DNA from: Deltaproteobacteria bacterium
Lineage (GTDB): Bacteria > Desulfobacterota > Binatia > UBA12015
Direction of reading: 5' to 3'
DNA: 64,000 bases
Assembly: GCA_029262355.1 (NCBI GenBank)
Contig: JAJCZO010000416.1
Location: forward strand, 1-64,000
How positions within the stretch are numbered: the first letter of the stretch is position 1; the number at the start of each line of letters is the position of its first letter. Shown piece after piece: positions 8,269 through 19,750 of the stretch. The translations under genes and the position numbers were made by a program. The notes beneath the pieces were generated by a model. It was not told the origin of the DNA, did no database searches, and saw only the letters and a program-made list of their open reading frames with translations.

Positions 8269-9684
8269 TCAGGCTCCCGCGGGAAGGGGGCTGGCCTTCC
8301 AGAAATAGTTGGCCTTGCCGCCGGCGCTATGAATCTTCCGAAAAACGTACTCGACCGGCATGTCGAGCTTCACTTCGTCGGGCTTGGCGTTCGCGAGCTG
8401 CACCTGCACGCGACAGCCCTCGACGTCGGTCATGATCATGATCGTAGGCGGCTGGGCAGTCGGGAAGAAGTAGTCGAACGTGTACGACAGAACCTTGCCG
8501 TGCTTGTCAGAGAGCCGCGCCGGCTCCCAACCATCCTTCGCGTGGCATCTGCAACAGACGCGGGTCTTCGGGATGTGAATTTGTCCGCAGCTCGTGCACT
8601 TGGCGCCGACGAACCCGATATCCGCATCGCGTTCTCGAAAACGGATCGTGGCGGAGAGCCCGAGGTCGGCGCCGGTGGCCCATTCCTTGGGGTCGAGGTT
8701 TCGCGATTTGAGGTACGTGTCATACGAGGGCAGGGGGCGACGACGATCGAGGTGCCCCTTCACGCCGCGCCGCGGCGGCAGCTTGGCGATCGCATCGGTC
8801 ACTTCGAATGACAGTGCGTGCGCGCCGTCTCCGGCGCTGGCGGCGAGCAGTCGATCTCCTGCGCGCGCATCTTCGAGTGCGGCGACGATCAACAGCGGCG
8901 CGAACGCCGCGCCGCAATGGCCGAGTCGACCAAAGAGGGGGTCCTGCACCTGCCTTCCCTCGAGGCCGACCTTCTTCACGACCCCACCCATGCTGCGGGC
9001 ATCGGGTGCGACCAGAGCGGCCTTGGAATAGTCGCCGGCGCGGCGACCCGTCTTGTTGAACAGGCCGTTGACCGCCTCGATCATGTTGGGCGTGTACCCC
9101 TCGGTGACGATGAAGCGATCTTCCCACGCATGGGTGAACGTTTCGCCATCGCTCCGCCACATGTCCTGGAACTCGTCGGAGATGGCGTACGAGCCGTCGA
9201 TCGTCGCGATGACGTCATCGGAACTCAGGAGGATGGCGGCGGCTGCGTCGCCCAGCTTGGACTCGAGCACGCCGCGCGGCGCACCCATCCGGCAATCGCT
9301 TGCGACGACGAGGACGTTCTTCGCGCTTCCGGCACCCACGGCATTGGCGGCCGCTTCGATCGCGCTCGTCCCCGAACGCAGGGAGCCCGAGAAGTCCGTA
9401 GTGAGGACGTCTCGGCGCAGGTCGAGAGCCTTCGCAATGACCGCGGCTGCCTGCTTCTCCTTCAGCTCGTAGCTGGTCGACGCGAACATCACGCCGTCGA
9501 TCTCGCGGCGATCGATGCCGCTGAGGCAGTCGATGGCGGCGGCGACGCCCATCGTGATGGCATCTTCGTCGTCGTAGGCGACGGCTTTCTCGGGGCCCCC
9601 TTCTTTCGGGGGACGTCCCTGAATCAGGGACAGAGGCAGGCGCGTTGCCGGGATGTAGGCGCCGTACGCTCGAATTCCGGACAT
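8269..9684 (-). CDS. HMG-CoA synthase / KAS III-like protein fused to DUF35 zinc-ribbon/OB domain
   Basis: N-terminal MSGIRAYGAYIPATRLPL..; SGTSAIEAAANAVGAGSAKNVLVVASD; C-terminal CTSCGQIHIPKTRVCCRC zinc ribbon plus OB-like segment. Start set to ATG at 9684. Confidence 0.85.
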   Translation of the reverse strand: MSGIRAYGAYIPATRLPLSLIQGRPPKEGGPEKAVAYDDEDAITMGVAAAIDCLSGIDRREIDGVMFASTSYELKEKQAAAVIAKALDLRRDVLTTDFSGSLRSGTSAIEAAANAVGAGSAKNVLVVASDCRMGAPRGVLESKLGDAAAAILLSSDDVIATIDGSYAISDEFQDMWRSDGETFTHAWEDRFIVTEGYTPNMIEAVNGLFNKTGRRAGDYSKAALVAPDARSMGGVVKKVGLEGRQVQDPLFGRLGHCGAAFAPLLIVAALEDARAGDRLLAASAGDGAHALSFEVTDAIAKLPPRRGVKGHLDRRRPLPSYDTYLKSRNLDPKEWATGADLGLSATIRFRERDADIGFVGAKCTSCGQIHIPKTRVCCRCHAKDGWEPARLSDKHGKVLSYTFDYFFPTAQPPTIMIMTDVEGCRVQVQLANAKPDEVKLDMPVEYVFRKIHSAGGKANYFWKASPLPAGA

Positions 9685-9827
9685 GCTTGGGGTCTCCTCG
9701 GGTCGTGAATTTGGCGTGCGTGAAGGGAGCTTTCGTAACACCGGCCCCGCACCACTGCGAGTTGACGCCCTTGCCTGGGCTGTGTCACCGCGACAAGGTC
9801 CAGGCCCTGACCTTGGGAGGAAAACGC

Positions 9828-10088
9828 ATGCATGGGTTGCTTTTCGTCGCCGTGCTCACGGCGGCCTTGTCGATCGGAAACGTAGCTTCGGCCGAACCGT
9901 CGGGACGGTTCCAGATCTCTGCGACGACCGACGATTGGAAGCGGGCGTGGCGCATCGACACGAAGACCGGCGAGGTCTCGATCTGCTCGGTCGCACCGGA
10001 CTTCACGGGGTGCCGAAAGCTGGCGGAAGGCGCACCGCTGGCCAAGAGCTGGAGAGACTCGGTCGGAAACGACGACGAGCCGCGCTGA
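9828..10088 (+). CDS. Small secreted hypothetical protein
   Basis: MHGLLFVAVLTAALSIGNVASAEPSGRFQISATTDDWKRAWRIDTKTGEVSICS..; signal peptide; GGAGG 5' of the ATG. Confidence 0.7.
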   Translation: MHGLLFVAVLTAALSIGNVASAEPSGRFQISATTDDWKRAWRIDTKTGEVSICSVAPDFTGCRKLAEGAPLAKSWRDSVGNDDEPR

Positions 10089-10100
10089 GGGCGACCCGCC

Positions 10101-11096
10101 CTACGGGAGCGGCGGAAGTCCTTCGCTGACGTGTTCCCACGTGTCGTGCGTCACGAGGGGGCGGCCCGCGGGCTCCCCTTCGCAGTTCGACCCGACCGTG
10201 AGTTCGAGCATGTGGGTGACCCCCGGATCGCTGTGAAGCGGTCGACCCAGCTCGGGGATCGACTCCGTCGGCACGCCGGTGGGCACGGCCTCACCGGAGG
10301 GTTCCTGGATTTGGAGATTCCACGAGATCGGCGTGCCGGCCGGTGCCGGGTTCTTCGGATGCAGGCACAGGACGAGTGGCTCGTCGTCTGGGGTCCGGGG
10401 GCCGAAGAGCGTCGCGTCGCGCGGGATCTTCACTTCCTCCGAGTGAATCAGCTCGTCTCCGAGCAGTACGGTCAATGTGAGGGCGCCGCCCGCCGGTTGG
10501 AGGAGCTTCCAGTGCCAGACGCGAACGACGATGTCCTCGCCCGCCTCGACGGGGGTCCGGATCGGCTGACTCATGCTGGCGTACGGACACACCGACGTGT
10601 CGACCTCCCAACTCGGCGCACCGAACTCGGTCGAGAACCCGAAGCGGATGGGATCGCAGTACGAGCCGGGCTTCTGAAGTGTCACGAATGGATCGCGCGC
10701 GGGAAGAAAGAAGAAGCCTCCGAGTCTCACCAGGCCAAGGTCGATCCAGCCGCTCGCGTCACACGGTGACTGCGCGCATTCGCTGGCCCCTTCGCATCGC
10801 CAATCGATTTGGATGGCGGCGGGATCGCGCGAGCCGTCGTCACCCACGCGCTCGCACCAGATGTAGCTCGGGTCGCCGCCGCCGGGGTCGAATACGTTGC
10901 CGGTGATCGTGCCCTCGTTGGGGGTGTAAGAGATCGCCCACTGCAGGCCGCCCTCGGCGCGGTTCACCAGAATGTTCCGCCCGTCGGGCGTGGTCTGGCG
11001 ACCCGACGGTTGGGCCCACGCGGGTGAGGCGAGTCCGAGGCCAAGACCAAGGAGGGGCAGGATCGTCGCGAGTCTAAGGCGTTTGCACTTTTTCAT
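10101..11096 (-). CDS. Secreted hypothetical protein, Cys-rich
   Basis: Internal start MKKCKRLRLATILPLLGLGLGLASPAWAQ gives a signal peptide; the upstream part of the ORF-track call is low-complexity Arg/Pro. Confidence 0.7.
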   Translation of the reverse strand: MKKCKRLRLATILPLLGLGLGLASPAWAQPSGRQTTPDGRNILVNRAEGGLQWAISYTPNEGTITGNVFDPGGGDPSYIWCERVGDDGSRDPAAIQIDWRCEGASECAQSPCDASGWIDLGLVRLGGFFFLPARDPFVTLQKPGSYCDPIRFGFSTEFGAPSWEVDTSVCPYASMSQPIRTPVEAGEDIVVRVWHWKLLQPAGGALTLTVLLGDELIHSEEVKIPRDATLFGPRTPDDEPLVLCLHPKNPAPAGTPISWNLQIQEPSGEAVPTGVPTESIPELGRPLHSDPGVTHMLELTVGSNCEGEPAGRPLVTHDTWEHVSEGLPPLP

Positions 11097-11185
11097 GGTC
11101 TTCTCGGGGATTTTATTGTCATCTTTGCGAACCGAGCAACCCGTTTGGCGGATGCGGGCTTGAGTTCGGGCTGACCGGCTCTCTA

Positions 11186-11593
11186 GTGTCGCGGCCGGGG
11201 GCACGGTCAACGTACGCCGCGACGCCCCGTCCGTTTCAGTCCGAGCCCAAGCAAGTGCGCTCTCCGTTCGACGATCTACGGTTGAAGGCCGGCCGCGATG
11301 GCCTGCGCCTCCGTCTTCGCGTCTCCCCCGGAGCTCGCAAGGAGGCCGTTCTGGGCGTCTACGGTGATGCGCTGAAGGTCGCGGTCCGCGCGCCGCCGGA
11401 GAAGGGGTTGGCGAATAAAGCCGTGATCGAGCTGCTGGCGCGCCTGCTGGGGGTGACGCGGGCGGAGCTGGCGTTGGTCTCCGGGGCAGCCAGTCGCGAC
11501 AAGACGTTGGTCGTTTCGGGTCTCGACGACGCGACGATCCGCGCCCGGCTCGCGAGGGGGTTTCCCGCGGCGACCGGAGCGGCGAGCCGATGA
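11186..11593 (+). CDS. DUF167 (YggU) family protein
   Basis: GLRLRLRVSPGARKEAVLGVYGDALKVAVRAPPEKGLANKAVIELLARLLGVTRAELALVSGAASRDKTLVVSG; true start probably internal (about 11250). Confidence 0.85.
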   Translation: MSRPGARSTYAATPRPFQSEPKQVRSPFDDLRLKAGRDGLRLRLRVSPGARKEAVLGVYGDALKVAVRAPPEKGLANKAVIELLARLLGVTRAELALVSGAASRDKTLVVSGLDDATIRARLARGFPAATGAASR

Positions 11594-11862
11594 ACGAGAC
11601 ACGGCCCGTGTCGTGCCCCGGCTGTGAACGCGACGTGACGCTGGGGGACCGTCGGCCCCGTGAGGTGGACGTCCGCATCCTCTCGGCAACGAGTCGGGAC
11701 CTGGCTGCCGCGGTTCACGGCGGCCAGTTTCGCGACGATCTGTATTTTCGGCCGATACCTGCTGTCGCGTGAGAACGACAACGCGTCCCGGACGGCCGGC
11801 GTGCTCGGGCTCTCGCGGGTCATGCTGCACAAGAAGCTTCGCACCTACGGCATCCGCTGAGC
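11590..11862 (+). pseudogene. Remnant of a sigma-54-dependent (NtrC-family) regulator
   Basis: Frame 1 carries VTLGDRRPREVDVRILSATSRDLAAAVHGGQFRDDLYFRPI (AAA+ segment); frame 2 just downstream carries RTAGVLGLSRVMLHKKLRTYGIR (Fis-type HTH). The intervening AAA+ region is missing and the frame is shifted. Confidence 0.75.
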
Positions 11863-11999
11863 CGAGACCTTCTTGAAATAGCGTGGGATCCCTGGCACCC
11901 CTCATGGATGGGGCGCTGCCGTACCGGACTCGATTCTCGCGGTCCACGGAGGTCGCGTTCCGAGGCGCAAGTCGGGCGACGCTCGACCCAGGAGGTGTG

Positions 12000-13142
12000 A
12001 TGAGCAATCCGCTGATCGAAGTTCAAAAGTACGGGCAGAGCATCTGGTACGACAATATTCGACGCGGGATGATCACCTCGGGCGATCTCCAACGGATGAT
12101 CGATGAGGACGGTCTTCTTGGGATCACCTCGAATCCGGCGATCTTCGAGAAGGCGATCGCGGAGAGCGGAGACTACGACCCGGCGATTCGGGCTCACGTG
12201 CTTCAGGGTGTCGATTCCGCAATGGACATCTACGAGCGGGTTGCGATCGAAGACATTCAGCTCGCGGCCGACGTGCTGCGGCCGGTGTACGAGAAGACGG
12301 GGCACCGCGACGGCTTCGTGAGTTTCGAAGTCTCACCCTACCTTGCTGACGACACGGAGAAGACGGTCGAGTACGCGCGGCGGGTGCACGCGTGGCTGGG
12401 GCGCGAGAACGTGCTCATCAAGGTGCCGGGCACCCCCGAGGGCATGCCGGCGATCGCCACGTTGGTCGGCGAAGGCATCAGCGTCAACGTGACCCTGCTG
12501 TTCTCAGTGGATGCGTACGAAGCCTGCGCCAACGCGTACATCGAAGGTCTCGAGACGTGGGCGGGGAAGGGGAACGACCCTTCGCAGGTGGCGAGCGTTG
12601 CGAGCTTCTTCATCAGCCGTATCGACAGCCTGGTGGACGAGAAGCTCGAGGAAGCGGCTGCGGCCAACCCCGCCAAGAAGGCCGACATCGAAGGACTGCT
12701 GGGCCAGATTGCCGTGGCGAACGGTCTGGTTGCCTACGATCGCTATCACCAGCTGATCGCGAGCGATCGCTGGCAGGCGCTGGCGGCCAAGGGCGCGCGG
12801 ACGCAGCGGGTCTTGTGGGCCAGCACGAGCACGAAGAACGAGGCCTACTCGAAGACGAAGTACGTCGACGAGTTGATCGGCGAAGACACCGTCAACACCA
12901 TCCCCGGCGACACCTTCAACGAGTACCGCGCGAGCGGCAAGCCGACGCCAGCTCTCCAGCAGGGCTGGGACGCGAAGCTCGCGGAGGCTCGGGCCAAGAT
13001 GGCAGGGCTCGCCGATGCCGGGGTCTCCATGGAGGCCTGCACGGACCAGCTCCTCGAGGAGGGGGTAACGAAGTTCTCCGAAGCCTTCGATACACTCCTC
13101 AAGGCGATCGAGAAGAAGCGCAACGTTCTGAAGGCGGCGTGA
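12000..13142 (+). CDS. tal: Transaldolase
   Basis: MSNPLIEVQKYGQSIWYDNIRRGMITSGDLQRMIDEDGLLGITSNPAIFEKAI.. and VLIKVPGTPEGMPAI; AGGAGG before the ATG. Confidence 0.93.
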   Translation: MSNPLIEVQKYGQSIWYDNIRRGMITSGDLQRMIDEDGLLGITSNPAIFEKAIAESGDYDPAIRAHVLQGVDSAMDIYERVAIEDIQLAADVLRPVYEKTGHRDGFVSFEVSPYLADDTEKTVEYARRVHAWLGRENVLIKVPGTPEGMPAIATLVGEGISVNVTLLFSVDAYEACANAYIEGLETWAGKGNDPSQVASVASFFISRIDSLVDEKLEEAAAANPAKKADIEGLLGQIAVANGLVAYDRYHQLIASDRWQALAAKGARTQRVLWASTSTKNEAYSKTKYVDELIGEDTVNTIPGDTFNEYRASGKPTPALQQGWDAKLAEARAKMAGLADAGVSMEACTDQLLEEGVTKFSEAFDTLLKAIEKKRNVLKAA

Positions 13143-13188
13143 ATCTGGCCCGGCAGGGGCCGGGCTAGCAGGTGGGAGAGGAGGGGCC

Positions 13189-15357
13189 ATGAGCGACAGG
13201 GAAGCCGCGATCGACCTGGAGTGCGTGAACACGATCCGCACTCTGTCGATGGATGCCGTGCAGGCGGCTGGCTCCGGCCACCCCGGCACTCCGATGGCGC
13301 TTGCGCCGGTCGCCTACTGCCTGTGGCAACGCTTTCTGCGCTTTGATCCAGCCGACCCGATCTGGCCCAATCGCGACCGTTTCGTGCTGTCGAGCGGGCA
13401 CGCGTCGATGTTGCTCTACTCGATGCTGCACCTAACCGGCGTGAAGGCGGTGAACACGGCCTACGAGCGCGTCGGACGGGCAGCGGTGACGCTCGACGAC
13501 ATCAAGCATTTCCGCCAACTCGACAGCCGGTGCCCCGGACACCCGGAATACCGCTGGACGTCGGGCGTCGAAACGACCACCGGGCCGCTCGGGCAAGGGG
13601 TCGCGACGAGCGTGGGCATGGCGATGGCCTCGCGGTGGATGGGTTCGTACTTCAATCGGCCCGGCTTCGAGATGTTCGACTACGATGTGTACTCCGTCTG
13701 TGGCGACGGCTGCATGATGGAGGGGATCTCCAACGAGGCCGCCTCGCTGGCCGGTCATCTCCGCCTGTCGAACCTCTGCTGGATCTACGACAACAACCAC
13801 ATCACGATCGAGGGCAACACGGCGCTCGCCTTCAGCGACGACGTCGCGACGCGATTCATGGGCCTCGGGTGGAACGTGACACGGGTCGGCGACGCCAACG
13901 ACCTCGACCATCTGACCAGAGCTCTGCAGACCTTCCGCGACACGAGCGATCGACCGACTCTCATCATCGTCGACAGCCACATCGGGTACGGCGCTCCGAG
14001 CAAGCAGGACACCTCCGCCGCACACGGCGAGCCGCTCGGTGAGGAGGAGATTCGCGGGGCAAAGGCGCGGTACGGATGGCCGGTCGACGCGAAGTTCCGT
14101 GTTCCCGCCGGGGTGAAGAAGGCGTTCGCTGCAGGAGTCGGCCGTCGTGGGCATGCCCTGCGCACGGAGTGGATGAGCCGCTTCGACCGCTACCAGAAAC
14201 GCTATCCGAAGCTGGCCGACCAGCTCTACCGAATGCAGCACCGGGAGCTTCCCGACGGTTGGGATCGAGCGATCCCGGTCTTCGAGCCGGACGACAAGGG
14301 CATGGCAACGCGCGCGTCTTCGGGCAAGGTCTTGAACGAGGTGGCAAAGAACCTCCCCTGGCTCGTGGGTGGCGCCGCCGACCTCGCGCCTTCGACGAAG
14401 ACGCGGCTCGTTTTCGATGGGGCCGGCGACTTCGAAGCGGATTGCGCCTCCGGTCGAAATCTTCACTTCGGCATCCGCGAGCACGCGATGGGTGCCGCGA
14501 TGAACGGGATGGCGCTCTCGAAGGTCCGCCCCTTCGGGTCGGGATTCTTGATCTTTTCCGACTACGGCCGACCGGCCATCCGACTCGCAGCATTGATGGA
14601 GCTCCCGGTCGTTTACGTCTTCACGCACGATTCAATCGGGCTTGGGGAGGATGGCCCCACACACCAGCCGATCGAGCAGATCGCGTCTCTTCGAGCGATC
14701 CCCGGTCTCGTGACGCTCCGCCCTGCGGATGCCAACGAGGTGTCGGAAGCATGGCGCCTGGCTCTGTCGCTCGAGCGCACTCCGGTGGTTCTCGTCATGA
14801 GCCGCCAGAACGTTCCCACCCTGGATCGCTCGCGGGTGGGTGGCGCTTCGGGCGTTGCGCGGGGCGCGTACGTTCTGAAGGACTTTGGGGCGGAGCGCGC
14901 GGTTTTGTTGATCGGCACGGGCAGCGAGGTCTCTCTCTGCCTTCCGGCGGCCGCCGACCTGGAGAAGGAGGGCGTGGCGGCGCGGGTGGTGAGCATGCCG
15001 TCTTGGGAGCTCTTCGAGCGCCAAACGACGGCGTATCGCGACAGCGTGCTGCCTCCCGACGTCACCGCGCGGGTGTCGGTAGAGCAGGCCTCGACCTTTG
15101 GCTGGGAGCGATGGGTGGGCAGCGAGGGGGCGCGCATCGGGATGACGACCTTCGGCGCGTCCGCGCCGCTCAAGGACCTACTGCAGAAGTTCGGGTTTAC
15201 CGTCGAGAACGTCGTCGCTGCCGCTCGCCAGCAAGTGGGGCGGGCGAGCGCAGCCCGGAGCACCTCGAAGAGCGCCGTGACGTCCACGGGATGCCCCGGG
15301 CGAAAGCAGGTGGCGAAGAAGTCGGCCCGCAAGAGGCCCCGAAAGGCGGTACGATGA
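13189..15357 (+). CDS. tkt: Transketolase
   Basis: NTIRTLSMDAVQAAGSGHPGTPMALAPVAYCLW, GPLGQGVATSVGMAMA, GDGCMMEGISNEAASLAGH, FGIREHAMGAAMNGMAL; unusual basic C-terminal tail. Confidence 0.95.
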   Translation: MSDREAAIDLECVNTIRTLSMDAVQAAGSGHPGTPMALAPVAYCLWQRFLRFDPADPIWPNRDRFVLSSGHASMLLYSMLHLTGVKAVNTAYERVGRAAVTLDDIKHFRQLDSRCPGHPEYRWTSGVETTTGPLGQGVATSVGMAMASRWMGSYFNRPGFEMFDYDVYSVCGDGCMMEGISNEAASLAGHLRLSNLCWIYDNNHITIEGNTALAFSDDVATRFMGLGWNVTRVGDANDLDHLTRALQTFRDTSDRPTLIIVDSHIGYGAPSKQDTSAAHGEPLGEEEIRGAKARYGWPVDAKFRVPAGVKKAFAAGVGRRGHALRTEWMSRFDRYQKRYPKLADQLYRMQHRELPDGWDRAIPVFEPDDKGMATRASSGKVLNEVAKNLPWLVGGAADLAPSTKTRLVFDGAGDFEADCASGRNLHFGIREHAMGAAMNGMALSKVRPFGSGFLIFSDYGRPAIRLAALMELPVVYVFTHDSIGLGEDGPTHQPIEQIASLRAIPGLVTLRPADANEVSEAWRLALSLERTPVVLVMSRQNVPTLDRSRVGGASGVARGAYVLKDFGAERAVLLIGTGSEVSLCLPAAADLEKEGVAARVVSMPSWELFERQTTAYRDSVLPPDVTARVSVEQASTFGWERWVGSEGARIGMTTFGASAPLKDLLQKFGFTVENVVAAARQQVGRASAARSTSKSAVTSTGCPGRKQVAKKSARKRPRKAVR

Positions 15358-16037
15358 GCGGTGAAGCCGACGCACTCGAGGGAATCGCCGGGCGGGCCCT
15401 GGAGCTGGTGGGCGAAGATACCATCGTGGGCCTCGGTACTGGGCGCGCGGCGACGGCATTCGTCCGAGCGCTCGGCGCGGCCGTGGCAGCAGGCATGAGG
15501 GTTCGTGGTGTGCCGACCTCGGACACGACGGCGGCGCTCGCACGAGAGCTCGGCATCGAGCTACTGACGCTCGCGGAGGCTGGTCGTATCGATGCGACGT
15601 TCGACGGCGCCGATGAGGTTTCGCCGGCACTCGACCTGATCAAGGGATATGGCGGCGCGCTGGTGCGTGAGAAGATCGTGGCGGCATCGTCCGAGCGTCT
15701 CGTCATCCTCGTCGGCGACGAGAAGATCGTGTCCAGTATCGGGCAGCGAGGAAAGCTCCCGGTGGAGGTCGTCCCGTTCGGGATGGCGCTCTGCGAGAGG
15801 GAGCTTGCCGCGCTCGGCTGCACGCCGACGCTGCGCGCGACCGACGGCGAGACGTACGTCACGGACAATCAGAATTTCATCCTCGACTGTGCAGTCGAGC
15901 CGATCGGCGATCCCGTCGGTCTGGAACGCAGGATTTTGGCCATCCCGGGAGTACTCGGGACGGGTCTCTTCGTCGGGATGGCCGACGTAGTGCTGGTCCA
16001 GGAGGGCGATCAGGTGCGCGCGATGGAGCGCGCCTGA
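15354..16037 (+). CDS. rpiA: Ribose-5-phosphate isomerase A
   Basis: [63 protein letters not shown] overlap with tkt. Confidence 0.93.
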   Translation: MSGEADALEGIAGRALELVGEDTIVGLGTGRAATAFVRALGAAVAAGMRVRGVPTSDTTAALARELGIELLTLAEAGRIDATFDGADEVSPALDLIKGYGGALVREKIVAASSERLVILVGDEKIVSSIGQRGKLPVEVVPFGMALCERELAALGCTPTLRATDGETYVTDNQNFILDCAVEPIGDPVGLERRILAIPGVLGTGLFVGMADVVLVQEGDQVRAMERA

Positions 16038-16071
16038 GGGTCGACCTCGCGGACGTGAAGGAGGGGCGGAC

Positions 16072-17088
16072 GTGCAACTCGGAATGATCGGTCTTGGACG
16101 GATGGGCTACAACATCGTGAAGCGCCTGATGCGCGATGGACACACGTGCGTCGTGTACGACACGGACCCGGAGACGGTGAAGAAGCTCGCAGCGGAGGGC
16201 GCGATCGCGTCGACCTCGATGAAGGACTTCGCCGAGAAGCTCGAAGCGCCGCGAGCGGCATGGATGATGGTCCCCGCCGGAGTAACCGGCAAGGTCGTCG
16301 ACGAAATCTCGCAGCACTTGGAGAAGGGAGACATCCTCATCGATGGGGGAAACTCGTACTTCCGCGACGATCGCGCACGCTCTGCGGCCTTGGCCCCCCG
16401 GGGAATTCACTACCTCGATTGCGGCACCAGCGGTGGGGTGTGGGGTCTGGATCGGGGATACTGCTTGATGATCGGCGGTGACAAGGGCGCAGTTCAGCAT
16501 CTCGACCCGATCTGGAAATCGATCGCGCCGGGCCGCGGCGACATCGAGGCAACGCCGGCGCGCGATGGGCTCAACAAAACCGCCGAGGAGGGATACCTTC
16601 ATTGCGGGCCGTCGGGTGCGGGCCACTTCGTGAAGATGGTTCACAACGGCGTCGAATACGGTCTCATGGCGGCCTTCGCCGAAGGCTTCGACATTCTGGA
16701 GAACGCGAACATCGATACGAAGCAGCACAAGGTCGACGCCGAGACCGCGCCTCGGATGAACAAGGACCTCGACTACGACATCAACGTCGCAGATGTCGCC
16801 GAGGTGTGGCGGCGCGGGAGCGTGGTCGGCGCCTGGCTGCTCGATCTGGCTGCGGCTGCCTTGGCCAAGGACCCGCACCTCGAGGGATACACTGGAGTCG
16901 TTGCGGACTCCGGCGAAGGTCGGTGGACGATCCAAGCTGCGATCGAAGAGGCGGTTCCGTGCGAGGTGCTCACCTCGGCGCTCTACGCCCGATTCCGCTC
17001 GCGGCGCGACCACACGTTTGCGGAGAAAGTGTGTTCGGCGATGCGCCAGCAGTTCGGCGGACACATCGAACGCGCCTCGGGCGATTGA
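16072..17088 (+). CDS. gnd: 6-phosphogluconate dehydrogenase (decarboxylating), short type
   Basis: [74 protein letters not shown] start. Confidence 0.92.
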   Translation: MQLGMIGLGRMGYNIVKRLMRDGHTCVVYDTDPETVKKLAAEGAIASTSMKDFAEKLEAPRAAWMMVPAGVTGKVVDEISQHLEKGDILIDGGNSYFRDDRARSAALAPRGIHYLDCGTSGGVWGLDRGYCLMIGGDKGAVQHLDPIWKSIAPGRGDIEATPARDGLNKTAEEGYLHCGPSGAGHFVKMVHNGVEYGLMAAFAEGFDILENANIDTKQHKVDAETAPRMNKDLDYDINVADVAEVWRRGSVVGAWLLDLAAAALAKDPHLEGYTGVVADSGEGRWTIQAAIEEAVPCEVLTSALYARFRSRRDHTFAEKVCSAMRQQFGGHIERASGD

Positions 17089-17127
17089 GGTGCCGATGTC
17101 GCGACGTCTGTTTGGGGAGGCCGTAAC

Positions 17128-18639
<1,512 letters not shown>

Positions 18640-18658
18640 CCCGCCGAGGGTCCTCGAC

Positions 18659-19651
18659 ATGATTCTGGCAGGGGACATCGGGGGGACGAAGACGGTTCTT
18701 GCGCTCTTCGAACAGACCGACGACGGACTCGAGGTCGTGCGAGAAGAACGGGCCTCGAGCCAGGAGACGCCGGCCTTCGACGACTTCTTGGAGCCGTTTC
18801 TCGCCGATGCCGGCCGCCCCTCGTTGCGCGGGGCGTGCTTCGCAGTCGCGGGCCCCGTCGTCGACGGCGTGTGCGAGACCACGAACCTCCCGTGGCGCCT
18901 GGATGAGGGCGAACTGGCGAGCACGCTCCGAGCCCCGCGCGTCAAGCTGCTGAACGACCTCGAGGGTACGGCGTACGGCATGCTCCACCTGCCGAAGTCT
19001 GACTTGATCGAGCTCAATCAGGGCCATCGACCGCGCCGCCGCGGCAACATTGCCGTCATCGCCGCCGGTACGGGCCTCGGTGAGGCCTACCTCTACTGGG
19101 ATGGCGGGCGGCATCGGCCGATCGCGACCGAAGGGGGGCACTCTGATTTCGCGCCCCGGACCGACGAAGAGGTCGATCTTCTGTTTTACCTGCGCAGGAA
19201 GCTCGGTGGCCGTGTGAGCTGCGAGCGGGTTCTCTCTGGTCCCGGAGTCTACGAAATCTACGGATTCCTGCGGGACACCGGGCGCCACGAGGAGCCGGCA
19301 TGGCTGCGGGAAAAGCTGGCCGAAGGTGACCCGAGCGCGGTCGTGTCGCAGGAGGCCGCGGGCTCGGGTGAACCCATTTGCAGCGCTACGATGAACCTGT
19401 TTTCCGAGCTCTATGGTGCCGAGGCGGGCAACATGGCGCTGCGGGCGCTCACGTACGGCGGGGTCTTCATCGGCGGCGGCATCGCTCCGAAGAACCTCGA
19501 CGTGTTGCGCAACGGGAGCTTCTTGCGAGGCTTCTGCGACAAGGGGCGGTTCAGCGACATGATGCTGGGGATGGATGTCTGGATCGCAACGAATCCGCGC
19601 GCCGCGCTGCTCGGTGCGGCGTACTTCGCAGATGAGATCCTCGCTGGGTGA
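18659..19651 (+). CDS. glk: Glucokinase
   Basis: MILAGDIGGTKTVLALFE, LLNDLEGTAYGM, AAGTGLGEAYLYWDG, EGGHSDFAP, GGVFIGGGIAPK. Confidence 0.92.
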   Translation: MILAGDIGGTKTVLALFEQTDDGLEVVREERASSQETPAFDDFLEPFLADAGRPSLRGACFAVAGPVVDGVCETTNLPWRLDEGELASTLRAPRVKLLNDLEGTAYGMLHLPKSDLIELNQGHRPRRRGNIAVIAAGTGLGEAYLYWDGGRHRPIATEGGHSDFAPRTDEEVDLLFYLRRKLGGRVSCERVLSGPGVYEIYGFLRDTGRHEEPAWLREKLAEGDPSAVVSQEAAGSGEPICSATMNLFSELYGAEAGNMALRALTYGGVFIGGGIAPKNLDVLRNGSFLRGFCDKGRFSDMMLGMDVWIATNPRAALLGAAYFADEILAG

Positions 19652-19750
19652 TGCCCGTCACGAGCCGTGATACGGCGCGAGCGGGGCGGGGCTCGGTTGC
19701 TCCTCTGACGCTGGAGGTGCGCGAGGAGGCTTCGGGCTCCCGGTGGCGCG

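Noticed and set aside
13432-14628. 398-aa minus-strand ORF
   Set aside because: Antisense shadow of transketolase.
14076-15353. Long N-terminal extension of the rpiA frame
   Set aside because: Overlaps tkt out of frame; RpiA homology begins at the ATG at 15354.
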